From Lachnospiraceae bacterium (GTDB taxonomy: Bacteria; Bacillota; Clostridia; Lachnospirales; Lachnospiraceae): DNA of 64,000 nt. The notes beneath the pieces are model-generated. The model was not told where the DNA came from and searched no databases. It was given only the letters and a program-made list of their open reading frames with translations. The position numbers and the translations under genes are program-made. Shown piece by piece: positions 1 to 9,107 of the stretch. The DNA is taken from contig JAFTQM010000038.1 of the NCBI GenBank assembly GCA_017462755.1, positions 1 to 64,000 of the forward strand. The letters run 5' to 3'. The first letter of the stretch is position 1; the number at the start of each line of letters is the position of its first letter.

Positions 1-894
1 GAAGCGGTAGCAGCCGGCGGTACGATTGCAAGCTTTGAGGATGTGACATTTACAGCCGGTCAGGATCTTAGTGTGGTTAATATGGATTCCGTAGTTACTG
101 TAAATGGAGTGGACTATACTTATGCATTAAAGTCAAGCGGTATTAACAATGGTAAGGTTGGTTCTTCGACTGCTCGTGTATTTGGCGAGATGGCTGCGAC
201 AGCAGATTCTACTGTTCAGCTGGTAGTTAAATTGGGTTCCGGTAAGGCAGGATATGTATTTGCAAGTGATGCGCAGCTTGCTCCTACGGCTGATGAACCG
301 GCTACCTTTGAAGCAGCAGATGCAGTTGTTACTTTAACGGAAGGTAACAATAAGTATGATATTAAGCTTGAGGCAGGTAAGTACTATTACTTATTAGGTC
401 AGGGAACGAATCTTGAGGTGTTCAATTTTATCAATGTACCAAGTGTTGTTGATTTTTCTTCGGAAGCAGTAGCAGATGGCGGTACGATTGCAGGCTTTGA
501 GAACGTGACATTTACAGCTCGTCAGGAGCTTATTGTGGTTAACGCGGATTCGGTAGTTTCGGTAGATGGAGTGGACTATACTTACGCATTAAAGTCAAAC
601 GGTATTAACAATGGTAAGGTTGGTTCTTCGACTGCTCGTGTATTCGGCGAGATTGCTGCGACAGCAGATACCGATGTTCAGCTGGTAGTTAAATTGGGTT
701 CCGGTAAGGCAGGATATGTATTTGCGAGTGATACGCAGCTTGCGCCTACGGCTGATGAACCGGCAATTTTTGATGCAGCAGATGCAGTTGTTACTTTGAA
801 GGAAGGAAACAATCCGTATGTGTTCACGGCTGAGGCAGGTAAGTACTATTACTTATTAGGTCAGGGAACGAATTTGGAAGTATTTGATTTTATG
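1..894 (+). repeat. Tandem coding repeat, 462-bp unit, two visible copies
   Basis: Unit 1 (1-462) and unit 2 (463 to about 894) encode almost the same module, each starting EAVA(A/D)GGTIA and ending near LLGQGTNLEVF. Long stretches are identical at DNA level, for example the segments around 130-180 and 592-642, which suggests recent duplication or gene conversion. More copies may lie upstream of the window. Confidence 0.85.
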
Positions 895-3525
895 AAGGCA
901 CAGAAAGCGGCTCCGATTGGTACGGCTGAGAATTTTACATTTATGTATGCTGATGAGGCGGTTGACGGTGTTGTTGCGACCGGCGTATATAAGTTTGCAG
1001 ACAGTGAGCTTATCTTAGGAGGCGAGACTGTAGATGGTGTTACCACACAGTATACTGCTTATAGTGATAAGACAGTTACAGTGAACGGTAAGACTTATGT
1101 GTGTTATAAATCCGGTAAGAGACATGCGGATTCTAACAACATTAATACGCTTCCGGGTGAAGTTGATGGATGTTTGGCAGTATTCAAGCCTGCTGCTCAG
1201 GGTATGATGACGGTGTACTATAACTCGACATCATATTTAAGAGTTCATGACTTTAACGATGACGGAACGAAGAATGGTTTTGTGAATTCAGAGGTAGGAC
1301 CGACAGAGTATTCATTTGAGGTGCTCCCGGGACATATCTATGTAATGTCTACAACCGGTCAGACGAATAACATGTTCTATGCAGGTTATAGCTATGTTGT
1401 GGACGAGAAGGTTAACGTGCCTGTAACCGTTACCAATATTGATGCCAATGTTGGTGAGACATTAAAGCTTTATGTTGTTGATGCCCAGCTGGGTGGTGAC
1501 CCTGTTGCAATTAAGACGGCAGGCGATACGCTCAAGCTTATGAAGGGACATACATACAAGGTGTATACAAACGATGGTGGTGTTAAGGCACTCATTGGCG
1601 AGGGTGATACATTTGTTGCATCGGATGAAACGGTAGAAATTACATTTAACAATGTTACTGACCTTACGCTTTCGGGTAAGCTTGTAGGTGTAGATGCATC
1701 TTGGGTTACCAAGCTTACATTTACCAGTGTTGCCAACGGTACGACATATGAAGCAACGATTACGGATGATGCTTATACTGTTTCGTTAAAGCCGGGCGAA
1801 TACAATACCAGTGTTGAGGCGATAAATGGTGCGTTTACGCTCGACAGGGTATCCGTAAAAGAAGGTTGTGAAAATACGAATGATGTATATGTAGAGGCTT
1901 CTGACCCGACAGCGAAGAGAGAGTTTGCATATACCGATATTCCTTACTTTGAAAAGACCGGTGAAGTTGAAGTAGAGATAGGAAAGACACATACTTATGC
2001 AAATCCGGATTCTACCATTAAGATTCCGGTAAGCGGCAAGGCTAAGATTGTTGTTAATGCTTATTACCTCGCTGATTTCACCATTAATGGTGAGCAGTAC
2101 ATTGTTGATTCCGAAACAACATCAGTCATTGATACATTTGAGCAGGTTGTAGAGGGTGATGTTACGATTGCATTTAATGCGAAGTCTTACCTGACGAGCA
2201 TTTCGGTAATGCCAATAGTAGAGTTTAAGAGCGAGATTAATGTACCTGGTGATTATGCAACCTTGAACGAAGCATCGGATGCTATTCTGTGCATGACAGA
2301 CAGACCGGAGGGTGAAGCAGGCAGAGTAACAATTAACCTTACCGATGATATCTTTGAGCAGGTTGTTATGGAAGCACCATATGTTACACTGAAAGGTAAC
2401 GGTCATACCATTTCCTGGTACTATGGTGTTGGTACACTTTACTACTCGGTAGACCCTACGACAGGTCTTTACAACAAGAGCCTTGCTATGGATAAGTATT
2501 CATCTGCAGAAGGTAACGGAAGTCTTTGGGGCGGCGTATTCATCGTAAGAGGTGACAATTTCATCGCAGAGGACACCACCTTTAAGAACACCTACAACTA
2601 TGAGCTGACAGAGGCAGAGAAGACTGATATTGCAGGTTCAACGAAGAGTGTCAGCAGATTGGCAGAAGGTGCTGACGTAACCGCAAAAGCATATAAGGAA
2701 AGATCGAATGCGTTCTATATCGATGCAAACAATATCGAAGTATACAACTGTAAGATTCTTTCCTCGCAGGATACCCTTGGTAGAAATAGTTCTACGGATT
2801 ACGGATACCATGCATATTTCAAGGATTGTGTGATTGGCGGTAATACGGACTACATCTGTGGAGAGTTCTCAGCTGTATTTGACAACTGTGAATTACAGTG
2901 GAAGACCTATTCGAATGATGCTAAGAACAATGCTGAAATTGGTTACATTACGGCACCTAAGACCAATCCATATGTATTCAGAGATTGTGTAGTTACAACA
3001 GATGGTGTGGCAGGAGACGATGCGGTTCTTGGTAAGTTCGGTAGAACATGGGGCCCAAACTCCAATGCTTCCTTCATTAACGTTGAGACCAATGGTTTGA
3101 TCGATGCAGAAGGCTGGGGCGAGATGAATGGCGGCGAAAAGGCCACCGCTATCTTTAATGAGTATAATGTTACAAGCAACGGCGAGGCATTTGCTTCGAC
3201 AGGTGCGACGAATACTGATTTAGCAACAGTTGAGAGCTATATTGATAGTGCTATCGATACCGTGCTTGGCTCGTGGACTCCGGTGCATTATAGCGGAGCA
3301 GACGCGGATACTGAGTCTGCTGTTGAAAAGACGACAGATGGCAGAGCAGTTTATGCCGGTGAGACAGTTTACGTTGTAAAGAAGGGTGATTGCTTATGGA
3401 ACATTGCAAAGCAGTTACTTGGCAGAGGAACAAAGTACAAGGAACTGTTCACAAGAAATAGTGATATTATTAAGAAGGCAGAGTTGATTTTCCCAGGACA
3501 GGAGCTCATTGTTCCGGCAAAATAA
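1..3525 (+). CDS. Secreted pectinesterase with tandem N-terminal repeats and C-terminal LysM (5' end outside window)
   Basis: The frame is open from base 1, so the N-terminus and any signal peptide lie outside; 1174 residues are visible. Two copies of a ~154-residue module (bases 1-462 and 463 to about 894) come first, then beta-rich modules of unknown type. A family CE8 pectin methylesterase domain spans about residues 745-1060. Its signatures are visible: QDTL near residue 923, GNTDYICG with the catalytic-type Asp at about 950, and FGRTW with the conserved-type Arg near 1015 (usually LGRPW). A LysM domain fills residues 1121-1174 and probably binds peptidoglycan. Known of the family: it de-esterifies methylated pectin. 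Inferred: a cell-wall-attached extracellular enzyme. The Cys in YICG and the altered RPW motif depart from plant enzymes. Confident on family, less on the N-terminal modules. Confidence 0.88.
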   Translation, partial: EAVAAGGTIASFEDVTFTAGQDLSVVNMDSVVTVNGVDYTYALKSSGINNGKVGSSTARVFGEMAATADSTVQLVVKLGSGKAGYVFASDAQLAPTADEPATFEAADAVVTLTEGNNKYDIKLEAGKYYYLLGQGTNLEVFNFINVPSVVDFSSEAVADGGTIAGFENVTFTARQELIVVNADSVVSVDGVDYTYALKSNGINNGKVGSSTARVFGEIAATADTDVQLVVKLGSGKAGYVFASDTQLAPTADEPAIFDAADAVVTLKEGNNPYVFTAEAGKYYYLLGQGTNLEVFDFMKAQKAAPIGTAENFTFMYADEAVDGVVATGVYKFADSELILGGETVDGVTTQYTAYSDKTVTVNGKTYVCYKSGKRHADSNNINTLPGEVDGCLAVFKPAAQGMMTVYYNSTSYLRVHDFNDDGTKNGFVNSEVGPTEYSFEVLPGHIYVMSTTGQTNNMFYAGYSYVVDEKVNVPVTVTNIDANVGETLKLYVVDAQLGGDPVAIKTAGDTLKLMKGHTYKVYTNDGGVKALIGEGDTFVASDETVEITFNNVTDLTLSGKLVGVDASWVTKLTFTSVANGTTYEATITDDAYTVSLKPGEYNTSVEAINGAFTLDRVSVKEGCENTNDVYVEASDPTAKREFAYTDIPYFEKTGEVEVEIGKTHTYANPDSTIKIPVSGKAKIVVNAYYLADFTINGEQYIVDSETTSVIDTFEQVVEGDVTIAFNAKSYLTSISVMPIVEFKSEINVPGDYATLNEASDAILCMTDRPEGEAGRVTINLTDDIFEQVVMEAPYVTLKGNGHTISWYYGVGTLYYSVDPTTGLYNKSLAMDKYSSAEGNGSLWGGVFIVRGDNFIAEDTTFKNTYNYELTEAEKTDIAGSTKSVSRLAEGADVTAKAYKERSNAFYIDANNIEVYNCKILSSQDTLGRNSSTDYGYHAYFKDCVIGGNTDYICGEFSAVFDNCELQWKTYSNDAKNNAEIGYITAPKTNPYVFRDCVVTTDGVAGDDAVLGKFGRTWGPNSNASFINVETNGLIDAEGWGEMNGGEKATAIFNEYNVTSNGEAFASTGATNTDLATVESYIDSAIDTVLGSWTPVHYSGADADTESAVEKTTDGRAVYAGETVYVVKKGDCLWNIAKQLLGRGTKYKELFTRNSDIIKKAELIFPGQELIVPAK

Positions 3526-3575
3526 TCTGTTGAAGAATGTATAAGCATACAGTATTTCAGTGAAAAAGAAATAAA

Positions 3576-3617
3576 AGAGGCGAAACTTCAGGCTTTCTGA
3601 GGTTTCGTCTTTTTTTG
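3576..3617 (+). terminator. Rho-independent terminator after the pectinesterase
   Basis: A GC-containing stem (AGGCGAAACTTCAG pairing with CTGAGGTTTCGTCT, short loop) is followed by seven T. It lies 50 bases past the pectinesterase stop and ahead of the rnf promoter. Confidence 0.85.
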
Positions 3618-3637
3618 CGACTTAAAAACAAAGCAAA

Positions 3638-3666
3638 TTGACAAACAGCAATGCATTATATATAAT
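3638..3666 (+). promoter_or_regulatory. Sigma-A promoter of the rnf operon
   Basis: TTGACA at 3638-3643, a 17-base spacer and TATAAT at 3661-3666, a full consensus match. The small inverted repeat CATTATATATAATG overlaps the -10 box. The untranslated leader to rnfC is about 78 bases. Confidence 0.85.
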
Positions 3667-3750
3667 GTCCTAAGGTCAAAATTTGATGATAATAGGGAAA
3701 TGCTGTGTTAGAAAAAACAGACAGCTGAACAATAGAAAGGTGGTTTTGAA

Positions 3751-5073
3751 ATGACTTTTTCTCTTCGCGGATTACATGTTCCGCACAGAAAAAATACACA
3801 GGATCAACCGGTGGTGCGGATGGAAGCACCGAAGACGGTTGTAATTCCTATGGCAATGCATATCGGTAAGCCTGCTCGGCCGATTGTAAAGGTCGGAGAT
3901 TTGGTAAAGGTGGGAACGAAGCTTGCGGAGGCTGACGGTATGGTGTCTGCTCCGATTTATGCAAGTGTATCCGGTAAGGTCACAAAGCTTTCGGACATTT
4001 TGCTTTCCAGTGGTGTTACTGCGCCTGCCGTAGTGATTGAATCCGATGGAGAGATGACACCGGATGATGCGCTGAGCGTGCCTGTCATAGATTCGAAGGA
4101 GAGCCTGATTGAGGCGATTAAGGAGAGCGGAATCGTAGGTCTCGGTGGAGCCGGCTTCCCTACGCATGTGAAGTTTAACGTAGACCCGGCACGAATTGAA
4201 TATCTTGTTATTAACGGAGCAGAGTGTGAGCCGTATGTTACCAGCGATAACGCTACTATGGTAGAACGTGGTGAGGATATGGCATATGCATTGCGTATGT
4301 TGAGCAAGTATTTGGGAATCAAAAACGCAATTATCGGTATTGAGTCCAATAAGAAAAAATCCATTGCGTCCATGAAGCAGCTGGCAGCAGACTTGTCGGG
4401 AGCCTGTACGCTGCAGGTAAAAGAGCTTCCGGCGGTATATCCGCAGGGCGGTGAGAAGGTACTTATCTATCATACTACCGGAAAGGTGGTTCCGGTGGGT
4501 AAGCTTCCGATTGATGTGGGCTGTATTGTAATCAACTGTACCACACTTGCAACGCTCGGCTCTTATTTTAAGACAGGCATGCCGATCGTGGAAAAGTGTG
4601 TCACCGTGGATGGCGGGGCAGTAAAGAACCCGCAGAATGTTTTGACACCGATTGGTACTTCGCTTGCAGAGCTGTTTGAATTTTGCGGTGGTTTTACAGA
4701 GGAACCTGCGAAGCTGATTTATGGTGGTCCTATGATGGGAATTACCGTGCCGGATGCGAATGCTCCGGTGCTTAAAAATACGAATGCCGTACTGGCGCTG
4801 ACCGAGAAAGAAGCAAAGCTTCCGAAGACGACGGCATGTATCCGTTGTGGTGCTTGTACCAACACCTGTCCGTTCGGGCTGGCTCCGGCAGCAATAGCGC
4901 GTGCACTGGAAAACAAGAATGCAGAGCAGCTTGAGGAGCTTATGGTGAATGCGTGTATGGAATGCGGCTGCTGCAGCTTTGTCTGTCCGGCAAATCGTCC
5001 GCTGGTACAGAACAACAAGCTGGCGAAGGCATTTTTACGAGATCAAAAAGCAAAGGAGGGAGCAAAGGCATGA
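3751..5073 (+). CDS. rnfC: Electron transport complex subunit RnfC
   Basis: Soluble 440-residue iron-sulfur and FMN/NADH-binding subunit of the Rnf complex, which couples ferredoxin oxidation and NAD+ reduction to ion export. The RnfC barrel-sandwich and NQO1-like regions occupy residues 1-350, with GLGGAGFPTHVK near residue 130. Two 4Fe-4S clusters follow: CIRCGACTNTCP starting at residue 363 and CMECGCCSFVCP at 402. The length is normal for clostridial RnfC. The start is supported by AAAGGTGG 9-14 bases upstream. It is the first gene of rnfCDGEAB, and its stop overlaps the rnfD start (ATGA). Confidence 0.96.
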   Translation: MTFSLRGLHVPHRKNTQDQPVVRMEAPKTVVIPMAMHIGKPARPIVKVGDLVKVGTKLAEADGMVSAPIYASVSGKVTKLSDILLSSGVTAPAVVIESDGEMTPDDALSVPVIDSKESLIEAIKESGIVGLGGAGFPTHVKFNVDPARIEYLVINGAECEPYVTSDNATMVERGEDMAYALRMLSKYLGIKNAIIGIESNKKKSIASMKQLAADLSGACTLQVKELPAVYPQGGEKVLIYHTTGKVVPVGKLPIDVGCIVINCTTLATLGSYFKTGMPIVEKCVTVDGGAVKNPQNVLTPIGTSLAELFEFCGGFTEEPAKLIYGGPMMGITVPDANAPVLKNTNAVLALTEKEAKLPKTTACIRCGACTNTCPFGLAPAAIARALENKNAEQLEELMVNACMECGCCSFVCPANRPLVQNNKLAKAFLRDQKAKEGAKA

Positions 5074-6005
5074 ATAATAAATTAAAGCTCTCTGTTTCTC
5101 CACATATACATAGCGGACGCTCTACCTCCGGGATTATGCGTGATGTATTGATTGCACTGCTTCCGACAACGATTGCCGGAACCGTGATTTTTGGTTTGCG
5201 TTCTCTTTTGGTGGTGGCAGTTTGTGTTGCTGCCTGTGTAGGCTTTGAAGCGCTTTTCAACCACATCATTAAGAAGGAGCAGACAATAGGGGATTTCAGT
5301 GCCGCAGTGACAGGTCTTTTGCTGGCTCTGAATCTTCAGGCAAATATTCCGCTCTGGCAGTGTGTAGTAGGTTCTTTCTTTGCTATTGTAGTAGTAAAGG
5401 GGCTGTTTGGAGGCATTGGCTGCAATCCGGTAAATCCGGCAATTACTGCTCGCGTATTTATGTTAGTTGCGTTTGGCTCCATGACGGTACAGGCATTTCC
5501 GACAATCGTGGATACGGTTTCCGGCGCAACACCGCTTAGTCTTGGTGAAAACGGAACCATGCCGTCTCTGCTTGATTTGTTCCTTGGCTTAAAGGGCGGA
5601 GCAATCGGTGAGACCTGTGTGGCAGCACTGTTGGTTGGATTTGTTTATCTTTTGGTAAGACGCATCATTACATGGCACATTCCGGTAGCTTTTATCGGTA
5701 CTGTGTTTGTATGCTCGTTCTTTATGGAAGGTATGAGCCCGGTCGGAGCGTTGGAAATGATTCTTTGCGGCGGTTTGTTTATCGGAGCAATTTTTATGGC
5801 AACGGATTATGTGACTTCTCCGGCGACACCGAAGGGAAAGCTGATTTTTGGTGTAGGAGCAGGTCTGATTACCTTTATCATCCGTTATTTTGGTGTTTAT
5901 CCGGAGGGTGTGTCCTTCGCTATTTTGTTTATGAATATTCTGACGCCATATATTGATTCCTGGACAAGGCATAAGGTCTTTGGCGTGGGAGGTAAGAAAG
6001 CATGA
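5070..6005 (+). CDS. rnfD: Electron transport complex subunit RnfD
   Basis: Integral membrane subunit of 311 residues with many hydrophobic helices. The motif DTVSGATP (residues 148-155, Thr154) matches the D-x-x-S/T-G-A-T site where ApbE attaches FMN covalently. The start at ATG 5070 overlaps the rnfC stop and has AGGAGGGAG upstream; an open frame further upstream to 4953 is inside rnfC and unlikely to be used. It overlaps rnfG by four bases. Confidence 0.95.
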   Translation: MNNKLKLSVSPHIHSGRSTSGIMRDVLIALLPTTIAGTVIFGLRSLLVVAVCVAACVGFEALFNHIIKKEQTIGDFSAAVTGLLLALNLQANIPLWQCVVGSFFAIVVVKGLFGGIGCNPVNPAITARVFMLVAFGSMTVQAFPTIVDTVSGATPLSLGENGTMPSLLDLFLGLKGGAIGETCVAALLVGFVYLLVRRIITWHIPVAFIGTVFVCSFFMEGMSPVGALEMILCGGLFIGAIFMATDYVTSPATPKGKLIFGVGAGLITFIIRYFGVYPEGVSFAILFMNILTPYIDSWTRHKVFGVGGKKA

Positions 6006-6544
6006 AAAATTCGTTAAAGAGTACGTTAGTGCTGATGAGTATTTGTGCAGTGATTTCAATATTGCTTGCGATTACGAATGCTATCACCGCTCCGATTATT
6101 GAGAAAAATCAGAAGGCAGCTGTCAATGAGGCTCTTCGCGAAGTAATGCCGAACGGTAAGGATTTTGAACTGGCAGATACCAGTGCATTTACTCTTCCGG
6201 CAACCGTAGATGAGGTGTATAAAGAAGCCGGCGGCGGTTATGTGTTTAAGCTTATGACCACCGGTTATTCCTCCGGTTTTATGATTATGTGTGGTGTGAA
6301 TGCCGACGGAACGGTAAGCGGAGCGGTTTGCCTGTCGTCCGGCGAGACATTGGGATATGAAAAATCCTTTGGCGAGAATTTCGCCGGAAAGAATAGTGAG
6401 TCGGTGGATGCAGTGGATGTCATTTCCGGTGCAACCAAGACGACCGCTGCTTATCGCGAAGCAGTCAAGGATGCAATCAATGCTGCAGCGATTCTTGGCG
6501 GTGAAGGAGAGAATTTAGAGGGAGGTGCCGGCAATGAAGAATAA
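6002..6544 (+). CDS. rnfG: Electron transport complex subunit RnfG (FMN-binding)
   Basis: 180 residues: one N-terminal transmembrane helix (about residues 9-30), then an extracytoplasmic FMN_bind domain. The flavinylation motif DVISGATKTT has its acceptor Thr at residue 145. Known role: covalent FMN carries electrons between Rnf subunits. The start overlaps the rnfD stop (ATGA), and the end overlaps rnfE by 11 bases, which suggests translational coupling. The ApbE needed for flavinylation is encoded three genes downstream of rnfA. Confidence 0.95.
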   Translation: MKNSLKSTLVLMSICAVISILLAITNAITAPIIEKNQKAAVNEALREVMPNGKDFELADTSAFTLPATVDEVYKEAGGGYVFKLMTTGYSSGFMIMCGVNADGTVSGAVCLSSGETLGYEKSFGENFAGKNSESVDAVDVISGATKTTAAYREAVKDAINAAAILGGEGENLEGGAGNEE

Positions 6545-7223
6545 CAGTAATGCTTCTATTTTGTTGAAGGGTATTCTGAAGGAAAATCCGGTATTGGTAC
6601 TGATTCTCGGTACCTGCCCGACGTTAGCTACCACAACGAATGTGGCAGGAGCGTTCGGTATGGGAATTGCGGCAATGGTGGTACTGGTTTGCTCAAACAT
6701 GCTGATATCGCTGCTTCGTAAGATTATTCCGGATACGGTACGAATTCCTTGCTATATCGTAATTATTGCAGGCTTTGTTACAATCGTGCAAATGATTGTT
6801 CAGGCGTTTTTCCCGGCACTCTATGAGATGTTAGGTGTGTATTTGGCACTGATTACGGTAAATTGTATTATTCTCGGTCGTGCGGAGATGTTCGCAGGTA
6901 AGAATTCTGTAGGAAAATCCGCTTTGGATGGACTCGGTATGGGATTGGGCTTTACTTTGGCGCTGTGTGTTATGGCATTTATTCGTGAGGTGTTTGGAAA
7001 TGCCAGTTTTGCGGGTATTGAGATTCCGTTCCTTCAGCCATACAAGATTGCAGTTTTGGTAAAGGCGCCGGGTGGTATGATGGTCTATGGTGCGCTTATT
7101 GCTCTTGTATATGTGATTACACAGGGAAGGGCACCTTTGAAAACTGACTTTTCCTGCGCAGGATGTCCGTCGGCCGGAAATTGTCAGACCGGTGCATGTA
7201 TGAAGAAAGGAGAGGAGCAATAA
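6534..7223 (+). CDS. rnfE: Electron transport complex subunit RnfE
   Basis: Integral membrane subunit of the RnfA/RnfE (NqrD/NqrE) family, 229 residues with about six hydrophobic helices; NPVLVLILGTCPTLA near the N-terminus is characteristic. I place the start at ATG 6534 with GGAGG at 6521-6525; a GTG at 6525 lies inside that ribosome binding site. The cytoplasmic tail has four closely spaced cysteines (CAGCPSAGNCQTGAC), an extension beyond the usual ~200-residue core. It overlaps rnfA by one base (TAATG). Confidence 0.94.
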   Translation: MKNNSNASILLKGILKENPVLVLILGTCPTLATTTNVAGAFGMGIAAMVVLVCSNMLISLLRKIIPDTVRIPCYIVIIAGFVTIVQMIVQAFFPALYEMLGVYLALITVNCIILGRAEMFAGKNSVGKSALDGLGMGLGFTLALCVMAFIREVFGNASFAGIEIPFLQPYKIAVLVKAPGGMMVYGALIALVYVITQGRAPLKTDFSCAGCPSAGNCQTGACMKKGEEQ

Positions 7224-7822
7224 TGGAAGTATTTAAGTCATTAATTATTATTTTGCTTTCTTCGGTTTTGGTAAACAACTATGTGCTTAGTCGTTTTCTT
7301 GGAATCTGTCCGTTTCTTGGAGTTTCTAAGAAGCTGAATCAGGCAGTGGGTATGGGGATTTCGGTTACTGCGGTTATGCTTCTGGCTACTGCGGTTACCT
7401 GGCCGATACAGTATCTGCTTTTGGATAAGGTTGGTCTTGGTTATATGCAGACCATTATCTTTATCCTTGTAATTGCCACACTCGTTCAGATTCTGGAGCT
7501 TGTTTTAAAGCGTTTTTCGCCGACATTGCATAAGGGCTTGGGAGTATATCTTCCGCTCATTACAACCAACTGTGCTGTGTTGGGTGTAGCCATCAACAAC
7601 ATCAACGATGGTTACAATTTCCTTGAGTCTATCGTGAGTTCCTTAGGCTGCGGACTTGGATTTTTATTTGCAATGGTACTGTTTTCGGGGCTGCGCTCCC
7701 GCATCGACGAAAGCCGCGTGCCGAAGCCATTCCGTGGTCTTGCCGTTACACTTATCGCTGCGTCCTTCATTTCCCTGGCTTTTATGGGATTTGCAGGTGT
7801 GGTGGATTCGTTGTTCTCGTAA
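7223..7822 (+). CDS. rnfA: Electron transport complex subunit RnfA
   Basis: Integral membrane subunit of 199 residues. The signatures NNYVLSRFLGICPFLGVS near the N-terminus and LPLITTNCAVLGVA mid-protein are typical of RnfA; the paired Cys residues in these segments bind a membrane-embedded iron-sulfur cluster in characterised Rnf complexes. The start at 7223 shares a base with the rnfE stop and follows AAAGGAGAGGAG. Confidence 0.95.
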   Translation: MEVFKSLIIILLSSVLVNNYVLSRFLGICPFLGVSKKLNQAVGMGISVTAVMLLATAVTWPIQYLLLDKVGLGYMQTIIFILVIATLVQILELVLKRFSPTLHKGLGVYLPLITTNCAVLGVAINNINDGYNFLESIVSSLGCGLGFLFAMVLFSGLRSRIDESRVPKPFRGLAVTLIAASFISLAFMGFAGVVDSLFS

Positions 7823-7840
7823 AGGAGGTAACGTAGTAGA

Positions 7841-8671
7841 ATGGATATTTTGATTGCATTTTTGGTCGTAGGAGCCATTGGATTGGCTGCGGGTATACTG
7901 ATTGCTGTGGTATCCCGGTTTTTCGGTGTGGAGGAAGACCAGAGAGTAAAGGCGGTTCGCGCTTGTTTGCCGGGTGTCAACTGTGGTGCCTGCGGATATA
8001 AGGGCTGTGATGATTATGCAGCAGCGGTGGCAGAAGGAAACGCGAAGCCGAATTTGTGTGTTCCGGGTGCTGAGGCTACGGCACAGGAGCTGGGAGCTTT
8101 GTTGGGAATTGAGGTAGAGCCTCCGAAGGATGTAGTAGCCTATGTTCACTGTAACGGAAATTGTGAGGCTACTTCTAAGAAAGCGGAATATGCAGGTATT
8201 TCCACCTGTAGTGCGGCGGCTATGCTGTACGGCGGTCCGAATGCATGCAGCCATGGCTGTATGGGCTTTGGAGATTGTGCTGCTGCCTGTCCTGCCGGTG
8301 CGATTTGCATGAAGGATGGCATCGCACATGTGGATACCAGTCGTTGTCTCGGCTGCGGACTTTGTGAGACGATTTGTCCGAAGCATATCATTTCTATGGT
8401 GCCGCAGAAAACGATAGCGGCGGTAATGTGTAACAGCAAGGATAAGGGTGCGGATGCTCGTAAAGCCTGTAAGAATGCTTGCATTGGTTGTATGAAATGC
8501 GAAAAGACCTGTCCGAATGGTGCGATTGCGGTGAAAAATAATCTGGCACAGATTGATTATGCGAAGTGTACAGGCTGTGGTGCTTGTGTTGCAGGCTGCC
8601 CGACCGGATGCTTAAAGAAGATATTTTTCCCTAGTCTTTCCGAATCGTTTGAAGATGATAAGGTGAATTAA
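7841..8671 (+). CDS. rnfB: Electron transport complex subunit RnfB
   Basis: 276 residues, predicted to take electrons from ferredoxin. There is one N-terminal helix (residues 2-24), then a four-cysteine Fe-S domain (GVNCGACGYKGC, about residues 45-56), then ferredoxin-type CxxCxxCxxxCP clusters, including CLGCGLCETICP, CIGCMKCEKTCP and CTGCGACVAGCP. It has AAAGGAGG about 12 bases ahead of the ATG and is the last core rnf gene; a NusG-domain-II gene follows almost directly. Confidence 0.95.
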   Translation: MDILIAFLVVGAIGLAAGILIAVVSRFFGVEEDQRVKAVRACLPGVNCGACGYKGCDDYAAAVAEGNAKPNLCVPGAEATAQELGALLGIEVEPPKDVVAYVHCNGNCEATSKKAEYAGISTCSAAAMLYGGPNACSHGCMGFGDCAAACPAGAICMKDGIAHVDTSRCLGCGLCETICPKHIISMVPQKTIAAVMCNSKDKGADARKACKNACIGCMKCEKTCPNGAIAVKNNLAQIDYAKCTGCGACVAGCPTGCLKKIFFPSLSESFEDDKVN

Positions 8672-8675
8672 TTTG

Positions 8676-9095
8676 ATGAATTGTAAAATGGAGAATGCGC
8701 CCACTGTGAATAACGGTGGGCGTCTGTTTAAAAATGATATATGCTTTATTGCTCTATTGCTATTGATTGTGTCCGCGTTGGGACTCTGCTTTTATCTGTT
8801 TCGCGAAGAAGGAGATGAAGTGGTTGTTACGGTAAACGGAGAGGTATTCGGAACCTATTCTTTGGCGGAGGACGTGGTCGTAGAGATACGCACGGGTGAG
8901 CAAGGCTGTGAATGCAATCGACTGGTAATAAAGGATGGTAAGGCATATGTGGAAGCTGCTACCTGCCCGGATGGAATTTGTGCAGAGCACAAGCCGATTT
9001 CACGCGAAGGTGAGAGTATTGTGTGTCTGCCGCATCGGGTGGTCATTACTGTTCGGGCGACAGAACCGGAAGAAGCTCCGGATATTATTGTGTAA
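8676..9095 (+). CDS. NusG domain II-containing membrane-anchored protein
   Basis: 139 residues: an N-terminal transmembrane helix (about residues 24-43) and an extracytoplasmic NusG-domain-II-like fold. CPDGICAEH and IVCLPHRVV are family features. Despite the name, this family is not the transcription factor NusG; it usually sits beside rnf or Gx/ApbE genes in Clostridia, and its function is not established. I use ATG 8676; TTG 8673 is a nearby alternative. It lies four bases past rnfB in the same operon. Confidence 0.85.
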   Translation: MNCKMENAPTVNNGGRLFKNDICFIALLLLIVSALGLCFYLFREEGDEVVVTVNGEVFGTYSLAEDVVVEIRTGEQGCECNRLVIKDGKAYVEAATCPDGICAEHKPISREGESIVCLPHRVVITVRATEPEEAPDIIV

Positions 9096-9107
9096 AGGAG
9101 ATGCGCC

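Noticed and set aside
4953..5069. Longer RnfD starting inside rnfC
   Set aside because: No ribosome binding site and no homology; ATG 5070 is placed in the usual ATGA overlap.
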